From contig JBBDMV010000130.1 in NCBI GenBank assembly GCA_040878115.1, positions 1 to 64,000 on the forward strand: a stretch of 64,000 nt of DNA. The letters are read 5' to 3'. Positions 38,117-46,571 of this stretch are shown here, one piece after another; position 1 is the stretch's first letter, and the number at the start of each line of letters is the position of its first letter. The notes under the pieces were generated by a model. The model did no database searches. It was not told where the DNA came from and saw only the letters and a program-made list of their open reading frames with translations. Source of the DNA: JBBDMU01 sp040878115 (GTDB taxonomy: Bacteria; Bacteroidota; Rhodothermia; Balneolales; Natronogracilivirgulaceae). Both the position numbers and the translations under genes were made by a program.

Positions 38117-38764
38117 ATGAATTACCCGATATTCAACTCTATTGTAAAACAAATAGAAAGTGAACTTAGCAATAGATCTACTAAAATCGCCAATTTCAGG
38201 CTCTGGGAAGAAGAAGCCATTAACGCGACCGGCTTAGAGTTTATAATTGACCTCTCCAAAGATACTCATCAAATTAAAAATGTTTCTATCAATCTTGATT
38301 GGGACAAATTTCGGGAAGCCCGCCTTGCAAAACAATTAAAAGGGATGGAAAAACACCCTCTGGCAAACCTGCCCAGGATTTCTAACGCAAAAGTGATTCC
38401 AACCATCGATGTCGAAATAATTTGGCATTTCAATGAAAAGGCTATTTTGGTTAATGCTCGTTCGTTTACAGGAAACCAACGGATCGAAACAGCCAGCTCG
38501 TGGATGGATAACATTAATAAAGAGATTAATGCTTCTCTCCCTACAGATAACATGATTACACGCTGGCATGTAGAAATTGAAGGAGATTTAAAAGGAAAAT
38601 ACCTCTCCAATATGAGCCTGATCTCGTACTTGCAGTACCCGCTTGCAGACTCCCGGTCCCTTAATAAAATTCATCAGTTTGTAGCCGAAAAAATCCAGCA
38701 GCTACTGGTCAGGACCAACAAGGTTATGCAAATTGCAGAGTCAACACTGAAACAGGTAGCATAG
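38117..38764 (+). CDS. Protein of unknown function, divergent from rqcH
   Basis: 215 aa. No signal peptide, membrane segment or known motif was recognised. The composition is that of a soluble alpha/beta protein, with a central segment VIPTIDVEIIWHFNEKAILVNARSFTGNQRIETASSWMD and a helical C-terminus rich in Gln, Lys and Leu. Codon use looks like its neighbours, and the frame is long and well packed between rqcH and the repeat region, so I regard it as a real gene. A functional tie to rqcH is only suggested by the shared 42-bp start region. Confidence 0.6.
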   Translation: MNYPIFNSIVKQIESELSNRSTKIANFRLWEEEAINATGLEFIIDLSKDTHQIKNVSINLDWDKFREARLAKQLKGMEKHPLANLPRISNAKVIPTIDVEIIWHFNEKAILVNARSFTGNQRIETASSWMDNINKEINASLPTDNMITRWHVEIEGDLKGKYLSNMSLISYLQYPLADSRSLNKIHQFVAEKIQQLLVRTNKVMQIAESTLKQVA

Positions 38765-38776
38765 GCCAGGCTGTCA

Positions 38777-38794
38777 GGTAAAAGGATTTTTACC
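38777..38794 (+). terminator. Short hairpin after the 215-aa gene
   Basis: GGTAAAA (38777-38783) and TTTTACC (38788-38794) form a 7-bp stem with loop GGAT, 12 bp past the stop codon. A weak terminator candidate without a clean T-run. Confidence 0.35.
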
Positions 38795-38807
38795 AAAAGA
38801 ATATCCA

Positions 38808-39102
38808 GGGCTGTCTCAAAAGGTTGTACTTTTAAAAACTAATAACCAACTGTCATTGCGAAGACTTTTTATGAACGTAGTGAATAAAAGGTCTGAAGCA
38901 ATCTGTCTGATTCCACCCTCTACCGTAATCAACGCTCAGGTGCCCCTGCTCGATTTCTATCCGGTGGCGCTAAGGGTAGGTAGTACAGATTGCTTTGTCG
39001 CGATTCAACTCCATTCTTACCATCTATACATAGGATCCGCTCCGCGCAATGACAGATCATTGTGAGTTTTTTGGAGGTAAATATAACCTTTTGAGACACC
39101 CC
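38808..39102. mobile_element. MITE-like element with 18-bp terminal inverted repeats
   Basis: The ends are GGGCTGTCTCAAAAGGTT (38808-38825) and the inverted copy AACCTTTTGAGACACCCC (39085-39102), matching at 17 of 18 positions. The GGG-TGTCTCAAAA end resembles the terminal repeats of IS elements common in Bacteroidota. The 295-bp interior has no coding frame of transposase size. It carries a smaller inverted element: TGTCATTGCG at 38851-38860 against CGCAATGACA at 39045-39054, and CAATCTGT (38899-38906) against ACAGATTG, near 38985. No target-site duplication is visible. Best read as a non-autonomous relic in the convergent gap after the 215-aa gene. Confidence 0.7.
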
Positions 39103-39210
39103 AAATTTGCACCCTTAAGCCCAGGCCCTTATGATGCACCATAGTTTAGCAATAGCTGTGCCCGTTCAAAGTGACTGCTTCTTGTTGCCGTTTTAATTTA
39201 CCTCCGGGGT

Positions 39211-39250
39211 GTTGTCCCCTCGTTAAGAGAGGACGCTTAACACAGCGTCT
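39211..39250. repeat. 40-bp hairpin repeat, copy A
   Basis: Contains the stem GTTAAG (39222-39227) with CTTAAC (39236-39241). About 31 of 40 bases match copy B at 57701-57740, preceded in both by a TGCTTCTTGT-GCCGT stretch. The paired stem bases change together (T-A in A, G-C in B), which suggests selection on structure or descent from a common hairpin family. The rest of the gap between the MITE and the bS22-like gene (39103-39287) shows nothing else. Confidence 0.55.
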
Positions 39251-39287
39251 GGTAGTTCAAAACTCATCACTCATAGCTACCCTTATC

Positions 39288-39532
39288 CTACTTCTTCTTA
39301 TGCCTGTTTTTTCTTAAACGCTTTTTTCTCTTGTGTTTGGCAATTTTGGCGCGCTTGCGCTTTTTTCCACNNNNNNNNNNNNNNNNNNNNNNNNNNNNNN
39401 NNNNNNNNNNNNNNNNNNNNNNNNNNNNNNNNNNNNNNNNNNNNNNNNNNNNNNNNNNNNNNNNNNNNNNAAACGCTTTTTTCTCTTGTGTTTGGCAATT
39501 TTGGCGCGCTTGCGCTTTTTTCCACTTGGCAT
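39288..39532 (-). CDS. 29-aa basic bS22-like ribosomal protein, split by a false assembly gap
   Basis: On minus the gene starts at ATG 39532 (MPSGKKRKRAKIAKHKRKKR), runs into 100 N, and resumes on the other side in a duplicated stretch that ends RLRKNRHKKK and stop TAG at 39288-39290. Sequences 39316-39370 and 39471-39525 are identical over 55 bp. Merging them removes the gap and leaves one frame of 29 codons plus stop. This matches the tiny Lys/Arg-rich AURKAIP1/COX24-domain (bS22-type) ribosomal proteins of Bacteroidota, which open with MPSGKKRKR and end in HKKK. It follows the TPR gene by 25 bp, so it is the last gene of an HU-TPR-bS22 run. Confidence 0.85.
39371..39470. other. Assembly gap of 100 N (artefact, flanks overlap by 55 bp)
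   Basis: Exactly 100 unknown bases with identical 55-bp sequence on both sides. The two contig ends very probably overlap and should be merged; no sequence is missing. Confidence 0.95.
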
Positions 39533-39557
39533 TTATAAACCTTTCGTTATTTGTGTG

Positions 39558-40286
39558 TTACAGAGTTTGAATTTCATTTTGCTGGAGGAAATTTCTTACG
39601 GTTTCTTCTTTTTCCGTGCCTTCAGCAAGTTCCAAAGAGCGCTTAAGATAAGAAATACTTTTGTCTTTTTTACCCATCTGATGCAAGATTACCCCTAAAT
39701 TGTAATTTGCATTCAAAAAATCAGGGTCGTGACCCAATACTTTTTCCAAATTCCAGATAGCCTTATCGGGTTGACCGAGTCTCATGTACTCAACAGCCAT
39801 ATCCGTTCTGACTTTAGCATGGACAGAATCAACCTCAAGGGCCGCTTCATACATGCTAGCTGATTTTTGGGAAAAATAATGAATATACTCCTGATCTGAT
39901 TCTTTAAGCATCCATTCATGATACCAATCGCCGGCTTTTTTCCAATCTTCAAATTCGCCGGTCAGGCCAGCCCTACGCTCAGCGGCTTCGGCGGCACCAT
40001 CAAGCCGATCGTTGTTCATATAGATTTGTATGATTTCTCCCATAAAAGCTATTGCCAGGTTCTCATTATCAAGACCTTCCAATTCCTGCTCTATAGTGAG
40101 AATGCGCTCAAGATCTTCCGGACCAGGCTCTTTTGCATAGGTACGTTCAGAGCTATGATGCTGTTCAGGTTTGACTGAACCAGCATCATTAGCATCAGAA
40201 CGCTCAAGAGAATCCATATAAATAACACCGATCAGCACAACGGTTATTACAATCGGAATAACAATCAGGATTTTTTTCGAATACAA
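39558..40286 (-). CDS. Membrane-anchored TPR protein
   Basis: 242 aa, TTG start at 40286 (the nearest upstream ATG is followed by a stop). A single transmembrane helix (~5-23) anchors a mostly acidic, helical domain. TPR-like helices are clear from ~130 on: SMYEAALEVDSVHAKVRTDMAVEYMRLGQPDKAIWNLEKVLGHDPDFLNANYNLGVILHQMGKKDKSISYLKRSLELA. Probably a scaffold for protein-protein contacts at the inner membrane; no specific partner is known. It sits 36 bp after the HU gene and 25 bp before the bS22-like gene. Confidence 0.8.
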   Translation of the reverse strand: MYSKKILIVIPIVITVVLIGVIYMDSLERSDANDAGSVKPEQHHSSERTYAKEPGPEDLERILTIEQELEGLDNENLAIAFMGEIIQIYMNNDRLDGAAEAAERRAGLTGEFEDWKKAGDWYHEWMLKESDQEYIHYFSQKSASMYEAALEVDSVHAKVRTDMAVEYMRLGQPDKAIWNLEKVLGHDPDFLNANYNLGVILHQMGKKDKSISYLKRSLELAEGTEKEETVRNFLQQNEIQTL

Positions 40287-40322
40287 GGGTAATACTATGT
40301 CATAGGTTTAAATTAAACGGAA

Positions 40323-40610
40323 CTATTGTTCCATTTCTTTATTGACGGACCTTTTGAACTCCTTGGAGATTTTCAGGACCGGAACGTATTGTTCTGGAAC
40401 GATTACTTCTTCATTGGTTTTAGGGTTCCGGGCAACACGGCGAGCACGTTTAACAACCTTAAAACTTCCAAAACCTCTCAATTCAATGGTTTCACCTTTT
40501 TTCATCGCGTCAATTACGGTACTCAAAAAACCGTTAACAACTGCTTCTGTTTCAAGTTTAGTGATACCTGTTGAAGAAGAAATCGTGTCTACGATGTCTG
40601 ATTTAGTCAT
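40323..40610 (-). CDS. HU/IHF-family DNA-binding protein
   Basis: 95 aa from ATG 40610. An open frame continues upstream, but TKSDIVDTISSSTGITKLETEAVVNGF is the standard start, and a GGAG sequence lies ~8 bp before it. The family signature (residues ~45-70) is visible: GFGSFKVVKRARRVARNPKTNEEV, the beta arm that bends DNA. HU proteins compact the nucleoid and help replication and recombination. First gene of the HU-TPR-bS22 run. Confidence 0.95.
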   Translation of the reverse strand: MTKSDIVDTISSSTGITKLETEAVVNGFLSTVIDAMKKGETIELRGFGSFKVVKRARRVARNPKTNEEVIVPEQYVPVLKISKEFKRSVNKEMEQ

Positions 40611-41065
40611 AATTATGCTCCAAATTTTTTGTTTTTTGATAGTTTTCAAAATGTTCTACAAGTCATTCATAGCTATTACGTTAGCCATCGAACATTATTT
40701 TAATCTACGATATGTTTTCTTTTTTATTCTACTTTATTTTTAGATTATAAAAATATACAGGTAATATTTAAGGCCAAGGCCACCAAAAACCCGCATCCGT
40801 CACCAATAATACCTTTGTTTATTCCCGATTACCGGGTGCAATTCCGGCAAGCGCAGACGCTCGGAGCTGTGATTATCAGTATGTGCAAGAGTATGAAACC
40901 AACCCACCCATTCACCAATTTACCAATCCATCAATTCATTACCTTCTGCGAAAGCAGTATTTATGGACCAACCAGCTTACATTTATAGGATATTTGAAAT
41001 TCCGCCTTGCCAGTGGTTTTTATCATCTTTGCAGGAGATTATACTCAACGAGCTCATTTTGTACT
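40611..41065. other. Intergenic region upstream of the HU gene
   Basis: 455 bp with the HU promoter in its A+T-rich left part. At ~40830-40880 there is a G+C-rich stretch with small inverted repeats (CCCG-ATTA-CGGG-like and AGCG-CAGA-CGCT), possibly a degraded REP unit. At 40902-40945 a CCATTCACCAATTTACC-like low-complexity stretch resembles one at 36455-36495. No gene seen. Confidence 0.45.
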
Positions 41066-42598
41066 CTAGAACCGCAATACCAGCCCGCTCCAGGCTGCGC
41101 CTATATTGATGTTGTTATCAAAAGGATTTGGAGAGGTCATCGCCCCTACGGTTAATTCAAGAAATTTGAGATTAAGGCCTGTACCCAGCGAATAAGCCGT
41201 ACCCATTTGGCCTCCGGTACGCACTCCGCCCCTGAGGGCAAAAATATTAAACAGATTATATTCTATACCGAAAGCACTTGACAATCTTCTTGAATTCATG
41301 CCACGGGAGTTAAGGCCTTTTCCGAGATCGAACATCATATTCCATTTGCCGGCCGAGTAGGCTGCTCCAAAGTTGATCATGGGCATGAGATCTATCTTCA
41401 TACCGGAGATGTTTTCAGGTGAAAAATCACCGTAGACATTCGTGCCTATGCTGTCCTGAACATTACTGGCATAATCGGTAAAGCTGGAGTCGAACTCGGC
41501 ATTCATCCGGTCCGTATCATAATTTAAGCCTCGCCAATCGAACTGTCCGCTACCCGAGAAGCGTTCCGCTGTTTCATCAAAGACTAAAGTCCCCAGGTCA
41601 GTTGCAGATAACGAAAGTCTAAGGATCTGATGATCCCCCCCTGGTAAAGGAATTGATGGCAATACCATTTCATAAGTTACCCCCATGTCGAGTCCCATTC
41701 CAGACCCTTTAATAGAGATCATGTCTGTAGCAATTTCATCGAAAGCGAGATAATCTCCGAGTACCGGTTCCGTATCGCTGTTATTGCGGTCGGTATAATA
41801 GTTGCTCATTTGTTCGGAAATTTCGCCTGCGGCTTCTAGCTGGTAATCAAAAATATGGGATATCAGCATTTCATCTTCAGACACCTTTAGCCGGGAGTTC
41901 AATTGGGTATTGTAATAATTCAATCCTACCATAAGCTTGGGAGCGACACCGGCAAAAAGCCTTTTGCTTCCGGGTTCCCCAAAAGTGCCGGTTGACCATA
42001 CTTCTCTGGAATACCCAACGGATACTTCACCCACCATTAATACGTCACCTGAAATATTGACGGCTTTATACTCCTCAAAAAGCTTCTCGTTTAACCCTGC
42101 CAGGCCCAGTTCAAATAAGCCTTTGCTGATCGAAAAAGAACTAAGGGTCCTCAACCGGGCCGCTGCGCTTACTGCTTGTTTTTTACCTTTAATGTTAAAC
42201 CCAAACAAAACGGCATCCGCACCAATACCTATTTTACGGGAATTGTTGGTTTGGCTGCCAAATAGCTTATCCGATATCTCTACCGTCAGGTCTTCATTTA
42301 TAGCCCTGCCGGTTGTAAAGTAATCGTTGTAGATAGCAAAGTTAACAAGTTGGCCTCCACCACTGGTACTGATTCCGCCAAACAACCCCACAGTGACGTT
42401 TTTGTCACTGAGCATTAGATTGGCCGGATTAATGAAGTTTGCATGGAAGTCATTCATATAGGCCGTGCCGCCTCCACCTAGCCCCATATTCCTGGCTGTT
42501 GTGTGGCGCTGTGCATATAACATGGAAGTAGTCAGGAGGAATGCCATACACAAACCAGCAATTCGGGTATAGTTAGAACTGTAGCAGGGTAATTTCAT
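41066..42598 (-). CDS. DUF5723-family outer-membrane beta-barrel protein
   Basis: 510 aa with a signal peptide (~1-29, ending LLTTSMLYAQ). The mature start RHTTARNMGLGGGGTAYMNDFHANFINPANLML is characteristic of DUF5723 and of FadL/PorV-like barrels that begin with a glycine-rich segment and a NPANL motif. Many short amphipathic strands follow, ending in a terminal aromatic (AWSGLVLRF). Likely an outer-membrane channel or scaffold of unknown cargo. ATG at 42598. The next minus-strand gene upstream (IcmF) ends 340 bp away, past the tandem repeat. Confidence 0.78.
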   Translation of the reverse strand: MKLPCYSSNYTRIAGLCMAFLLTTSMLYAQRHTTARNMGLGGGGTAYMNDFHANFINPANLMLSDKNVTVGLFGGISTSGGGQLVNFAIYNDYFTTGRAINEDLTVEISDKLFGSQTNNSRKIGIGADAVLFGFNIKGKKQAVSAAARLRTLSSFSISKGLFELGLAGLNEKLFEEYKAVNISGDVLMVGEVSVGYSREVWSTGTFGEPGSKRLFAGVAPKLMVGLNYYNTQLNSRLKVSEDEMLISHIFDYQLEAAGEISEQMSNYYTDRNNSDTEPVLGDYLAFDEIATDMISIKGSGMGLDMGVTYEMVLPSIPLPGGDHQILRLSLSATDLGTLVFDETAERFSGSGQFDWRGLNYDTDRMNAEFDSSFTDYASNVQDSIGTNVYGDFSPENISGMKIDLMPMINFGAAYSAGKWNMMFDLGKGLNSRGMNSRRLSSAFGIEYNLFNIFALRGGVRTGGQMGTAYSLGTGLNLKFLELTVGAMTSPNPFDNNINIGAAWSGLVLRF

Positions 42599-42725
42599 AC
42601 AGGGTAATGATTAATTTTTGGTTTTAAACATACTGAATATAATAAGAAATATATAATCTTCACCCCTTGATTTTTATTTACACAAGTTAATGGTACCCAG
42701 TGATTGTTCAGGATTTGCCTATTGC

Positions 42726-42939
42726 TTAACCACCACGTGTACAAAGATCACAAAGATTAGCATGGATGCATGGAGCACCCGTACTTCTTAACTTTGTGTG
42801 CATAGTGCGTTTTGTGGTTAATTAGGTATTTTATTTAACCACCACGTGCACAAAGATCACAAAGATTTAGCAGCGATGCATGGAGCGCCCGTACTTCTTA
42901 ACTTTGTGTGCATAGTGCGCTTTGTGGTTAATTAGGTAT
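42726..42939. repeat. Tandem pair of ~105-bp repeats (period 109)
   Basis: Copies at 42726-42829 and 42835-42939 are nearly identical, both opening TTAACCACCACGTG and closing GTGGTTAATTAGGTAT. Each is an imperfect inverted repeat by itself: ACAAAG motifs on the left and CTTTGTGTGCATAGTGC on the right. The second copy ends at the stop codon of the IcmF gene, so it may provide the 3' end of that transcript. The flanking part 42599-42725 shows nothing more. Confidence 0.85.
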
Positions 42940-45900
42940 CACATATTTCTTCGGTACTGCCCGCCTACTTCGTAGAGTGCTGTTGATATTTGCCCGAGCG
43001 AACATGTTTTTACCGTTTCCATGAGCTCTTCAAATACATTGCCATTTTGACAGGCAACTTTTTTCAGGTTCGCCAGAGCATCTCCCTTAAATGGCCCATT
43101 GATATCGCTGAACTCCTTAAGGTTCTGAATTTGCTGTTTCTTTTCGTCATCCGTTGATCGGATAAGTTCTACAGGTTTCTTATCCTGATCGCTTTTTTTA
43201 TCAGGAAGGAAGGTGTTTACTCCGATGATCGGAAGTTCGCCATTGTGCTTTTTGGTTTCATAGAACAGGCTCTCCTCCTGGATCTTACCCCGTTGGTACA
43301 TCGTTTCCATAGCGCCCAGAACACCACCACGTTCGGTAATACGGTCAAATTCATTTAGAATGGCTTTTTCAACCATGTCGGTAAGTTCATTGATAATGAA
43401 CGATCCCTGCAGCGGATTTTCATTTTTCGCCATACCCATTTCTTTGCTGATGATCAGCTGAATAGCCACCGCCCGGCGAACGGACTCCTCCGTAGGTGTC
43501 GTTATAGCCTCATCGTATGCATTTGTATGCAATGAATTGCAGTTATCATAGATGGCAAGCAGGGCCTGCAGCGTAGTGCGGATGTCATTAAACTGTACTT
43601 CCTGGGCATGTAACGATCGTCCGCTGGTTTGTATATGGTATTTTAGCTTCTGAGAACGCTCATTGGCATTATATTTATCACGTAAGGCAATGGCCCAGAT
43701 CCGGCGGGCGACACGACCTATAACAGCATATTCGGGATCAAGTCCATTGCTGAAGAAAAAGGACAGGTTATGGGCAAAATCATCAATCTTTAATCCGCGT
43801 GACAGATAATACTCAACAAAAGTAAAGCCATTTGCCAGAGTAAAGGCTGCCTGGGAAATCGGATTGGCCCCCGCTTCGGCGATATGATAGCCGGATATCG
43901 ATACCGAATAGTAATTACGCACTTTGTTACGGGTAAAATAAGCCTGTACATCCCCCATCATCCTAAGGGCAAATTCGGTAGAAAAGATGCAGGTATTTTG
44001 GGCCTGGTCTTCTTTGAGGATATCAGCCTGGACCGTACCGCGCACCAGACTTAATGTTTGGCTTTTGATGCGGCCATAGGTTTCAGCATCTACAAGCTTA
44101 TCACCGGAGGTCCCCAGGGTATTTAAACCAAAGCCGTCGTTGATTTTTGGCACTGTACCTGAATATTCAGGCTGCTTTCTGCCCCGTTCGTCAAAATAAG
44201 CTGCTATTTTCTTTTTCGCGGCATCCCACTGGCCCTGCTCCTTGAGATATCGCTCCACTTCCTGATCGATAGCCGTGTTCATGTACATGGCCAGGACCAT
44301 GGGAGCCGGACCGTTTATGGTCATGGAAACAGAAGTGGTCGGGCTGGTTAATTCAAATCCGGAATACAGTTTCTTCATGTCATCCAGCGTACAGATACTG
44401 ACACCGGAGTTACCAACTTTCCCGTATATATCGGGGCGCTGATCGGGGTCTTCCCCGTACAGGGTTACCGAATCAAAAGCGGTAGATAACCGGGCGGCGG
44501 GCATACCTTCGCTGAGGTAGTGAAACCGTTTATTGGTGCGCTCGGGTGTTCCTTCCCCTGCAAACATTCTGGTGGGATCTTCACCCTCTCGTTTGAATGG
44601 GAAAACACCGCCGGTGTAAGGAAAATAGCCCGGCAGATTTTCTTTAAGGGCAAATTGCAGTCGTTCGCCCTTGTCTTTGAATTTCGGCAAACAAACGCGT
44701 GGGATCTTCGACCCGCTTAAGGAAGTCCTGTTTAGCTCAATCTTCATGGACTTGTCCCTGATCTTGATCTCATAATCATCTCCCCTGTATTTTTCGGAAA
44801 GGGAATCCCAGTTGTCCAGAATAGCCAGGCAGTGCCTGTCAAGTTTTGAGCGCCAGTGATCGCTCATCTTCTTCAACCGTTCGGTGATATCGGCGTTATC
44901 TTCGGGATCCCATTTTTTTATCTGCTCCAGAGTGCCCTCAACCTGATGCAGCTTTCCCGCTATCCCGGATTGGGCATCAGCCCATTTGTGATATTCATCA
45001 ATCGACTCGGTGATCTCGCTGAGGTAACGCACACGCCTGGGAGGAATGATGGCCTGGGCCTGAATATCTTCAGCAGGCTCCGGATTGGTAAAAAGTTTTG
45101 TCTTCCAATTTAAGATGTAATGATCGTTGATTTTATCTACCAGCGCCTTAAACAATCGGTTTACACCCTCATCATTAAACTGAGCTGCTATGGTTGGGTA
45201 TACGGGCAGCTTTTGATCATTGGCCTCCCACAATCCACGGTTTCTCTTGTACTGCTTGCGGATATCACGAAGAGCATCAAGAGCTCCTTTCTTTTCAAAT
45301 TTATTGAGAACAATGAAATCGGCAAGGTCGAGCATGTTAATTTTCTCAAGCTGAGTGGCAGCACCGTACTCACTGGTCATCACGTAAAGGGAAATATCAG
45401 TAAGGTCGATAATTTCGGTATCGCTTTGTCCTATGCCGCTGGTTTCCACAATGATCATATCATAGCCGGCAGCTTTGCAGATCTGGATGGCACCTCGAAC
45501 AGCGTCGCTTACCACACGATTGCTTGCCCTCGTTGCCAGGCTTCTCATATAGACCCGGTCGTTATCCACACTGTTCATGCGAATGCGATCACCCAGCAAA
45601 GCCCCGCCTGTACGTAACCTGGACGGATCTATGGAAATTACAGCAACCTGACGGTCATCATATTCCGTAAGGAACCGGCGAATAATCTCATCGGTCAGAG
45701 AGCTCTTACCCGCCCCTCCGGTACCGGTGATTCCTAATACCGGTATAGCTTTGCCATTTTGTGCATTGAGTATTTGATGACCGTCCTGATCAACAGGTAC
45801 ACCTTCTACCATCTTGATCAGATCTTCTTTTTTATTTTCAAGGGCCGTGATACACCGGGCAATGGTTTGTTTGTCACCGTTTTTGAGTTTGGTAAGGTCC

Positions 45901-46415
45901 AGCGGCTTATTTTCACTGGTATCAAAATCACATTCTTCCAGCATGAAGTTAACCATGCCCTGAAGCCCTAACTCCCGGCCATCCTGTACAGTGAAGATCC
46001 GGCTTACACCATGATCGTGTAGCTCTTTGAGTTCTTCCGCTACAATAACACCGCCACCACCGCCGAATACTTTGATATGTGAGGCACCTTTTTCATTCAG
46101 CAAGTCCATCATGTACCTAAAATACTCAACGTGACCGCCCTGATACGAGCTGATGGCTATGCCCTGAACATCTTCCTGGATCGCGCAATTCACGATTTCA
46201 TTAACCGAGCGATTGTGGCCCAGATGGATCACTTCGGCCCCGCTGCCTTGTAAAATCCGGCGCACGATATTAATGCTGGCGTCATGACCGTCAAAAAGAC
46301 TGGCCGCCGTTACGAACCTGATCTTGTTCTCAGGTATATATATGCCGTCCTGAATTTTTCGCGTCTGAACTTTGCCTGTTTTCTTTTGTTCAAGTAACCC
46401 GGTCTCTTTGCTCAT
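42939..46415 (-). CDS. icmF: Fused isobutyryl-CoA mutase (IcmF type)
   Basis: 1158 aa, three parts in the IcmF order. An N-terminal B12-binding domain (~30-165) has LFDGHDASINIVRR, supplying the lower-ligand His in the DxHxx[GS] pattern, and GGGGGVIV. A MeaB-like GTPase chaperone domain (~220-420) has the P-loop GITGTGGAGKSSLT. The rest is the mutase TIM barrel and helical domain. In the substrate pocket the loop reads PYTGGVFPFKREG, with Phe where methylmalonyl-CoA mutase has Tyr, which fits isobutyryl-CoA rather than methylmalonyl-CoA. It interconverts isobutyryl- and n-butyryl-CoA, needing adenosylcobalamin. Standard annotation often calls it a methylmalonyl-CoA mutase family protein. ATG start at 46415. 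Confidence 0.9.
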   Translation of the reverse strand: MSKETGLLEQKKTGKVQTRKIQDGIYIPENKIRFVTAASLFDGHDASINIVRRILQGSGAEVIHLGHNRSVNEIVNCAIQEDVQGIAISSYQGGHVEYFRYMMDLLNEKGASHIKVFGGGGGVIVAEELKELHDHGVSRIFTVQDGRELGLQGMVNFMLEECDFDTSENKPLDLTKLKNGDKQTIARCITALENKKEDLIKMVEGVPVDQDGHQILNAQNGKAIPVLGITGTGGAGKSSLTDEIIRRFLTEYDDRQVAVISIDPSRLRTGGALLGDRIRMNSVDNDRVYMRSLATRASNRVVSDAVRGAIQICKAAGYDMIIVETSGIGQSDTEIIDLTDISLYVMTSEYGAATQLEKINMLDLADFIVLNKFEKKGALDALRDIRKQYKRNRGLWEANDQKLPVYPTIAAQFNDEGVNRLFKALVDKINDHYILNWKTKLFTNPEPAEDIQAQAIIPPRRVRYLSEITESIDEYHKWADAQSGIAGKLHQVEGTLEQIKKWDPEDNADITERLKKMSDHWRSKLDRHCLAILDNWDSLSEKYRGDDYEIKIRDKSMKIELNRTSLSGSKIPRVCLPKFKDKGERLQFALKENLPGYFPYTGGVFPFKREGEDPTRMFAGEGTPERTNKRFHYLSEGMPAARLSTAFDSVTLYGEDPDQRPDIYGKVGNSGVSICTLDDMKKLYSGFELTSPTTSVSMTINGPAPMVLAMYMNTAIDQEVERYLKEQGQWDAAKKKIAAYFDERGRKQPEYSGTVPKINDGFGLNTLGTSGDKLVDAETYGRIKSQTLSLVRGTVQADILKEDQAQNTCIFSTEFALRMMGDVQAYFTRNKVRNYYSVSISGYHIAEAGANPISQAAFTLANGFTFVEYYLSRGLKIDDFAHNLSFFFSNGLDPEYAVIGRVARRIWAIALRDKYNANERSQKLKYHIQTSGRSLHAQEVQFNDIRTTLQALLAIYDNCNSLHTNAYDEAITTPTEESVRRAVAIQLIISKEMGMAKNENPLQGSFIINELTDMVEKAILNEFDRITERGGVLGAMETMYQRGKIQEESLFYETKKHNGELPIIGVNTFLPDKKSDQDKKPVELIRSTDDEKKQQIQNLKEFSDINGPFKGDALANLKKVACQNGNVFEELMETVKTCSLGQISTALYEVGGQYRRNM

Positions 46416-46571
46416 AAAAATATTTAACCATGAAGAAGTATAAAAAGCGCTTCCTTCAAATTACGGATTTCTGGAGGAATTAACCACATCACGGGGGTTA
46501 TGTGATTGAGTTAAATTCTAATTTTTAAGCAATCGCTCCCAATTCCCAGGACCTGTGTTTGAATGGATTGT

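Noticed and set aside
38808..39102. Full insertion sequence
   Set aside because: Only 295 bp with no transposase frame; called a MITE-like element instead.
40902..40945. Low-complexity CCATTCACCAATTTACC-like stretch as a CRISPR or iteron array
   Set aside because: No regular spacing of direct repeats; similar low-complexity stretches occur at 36455-36495.
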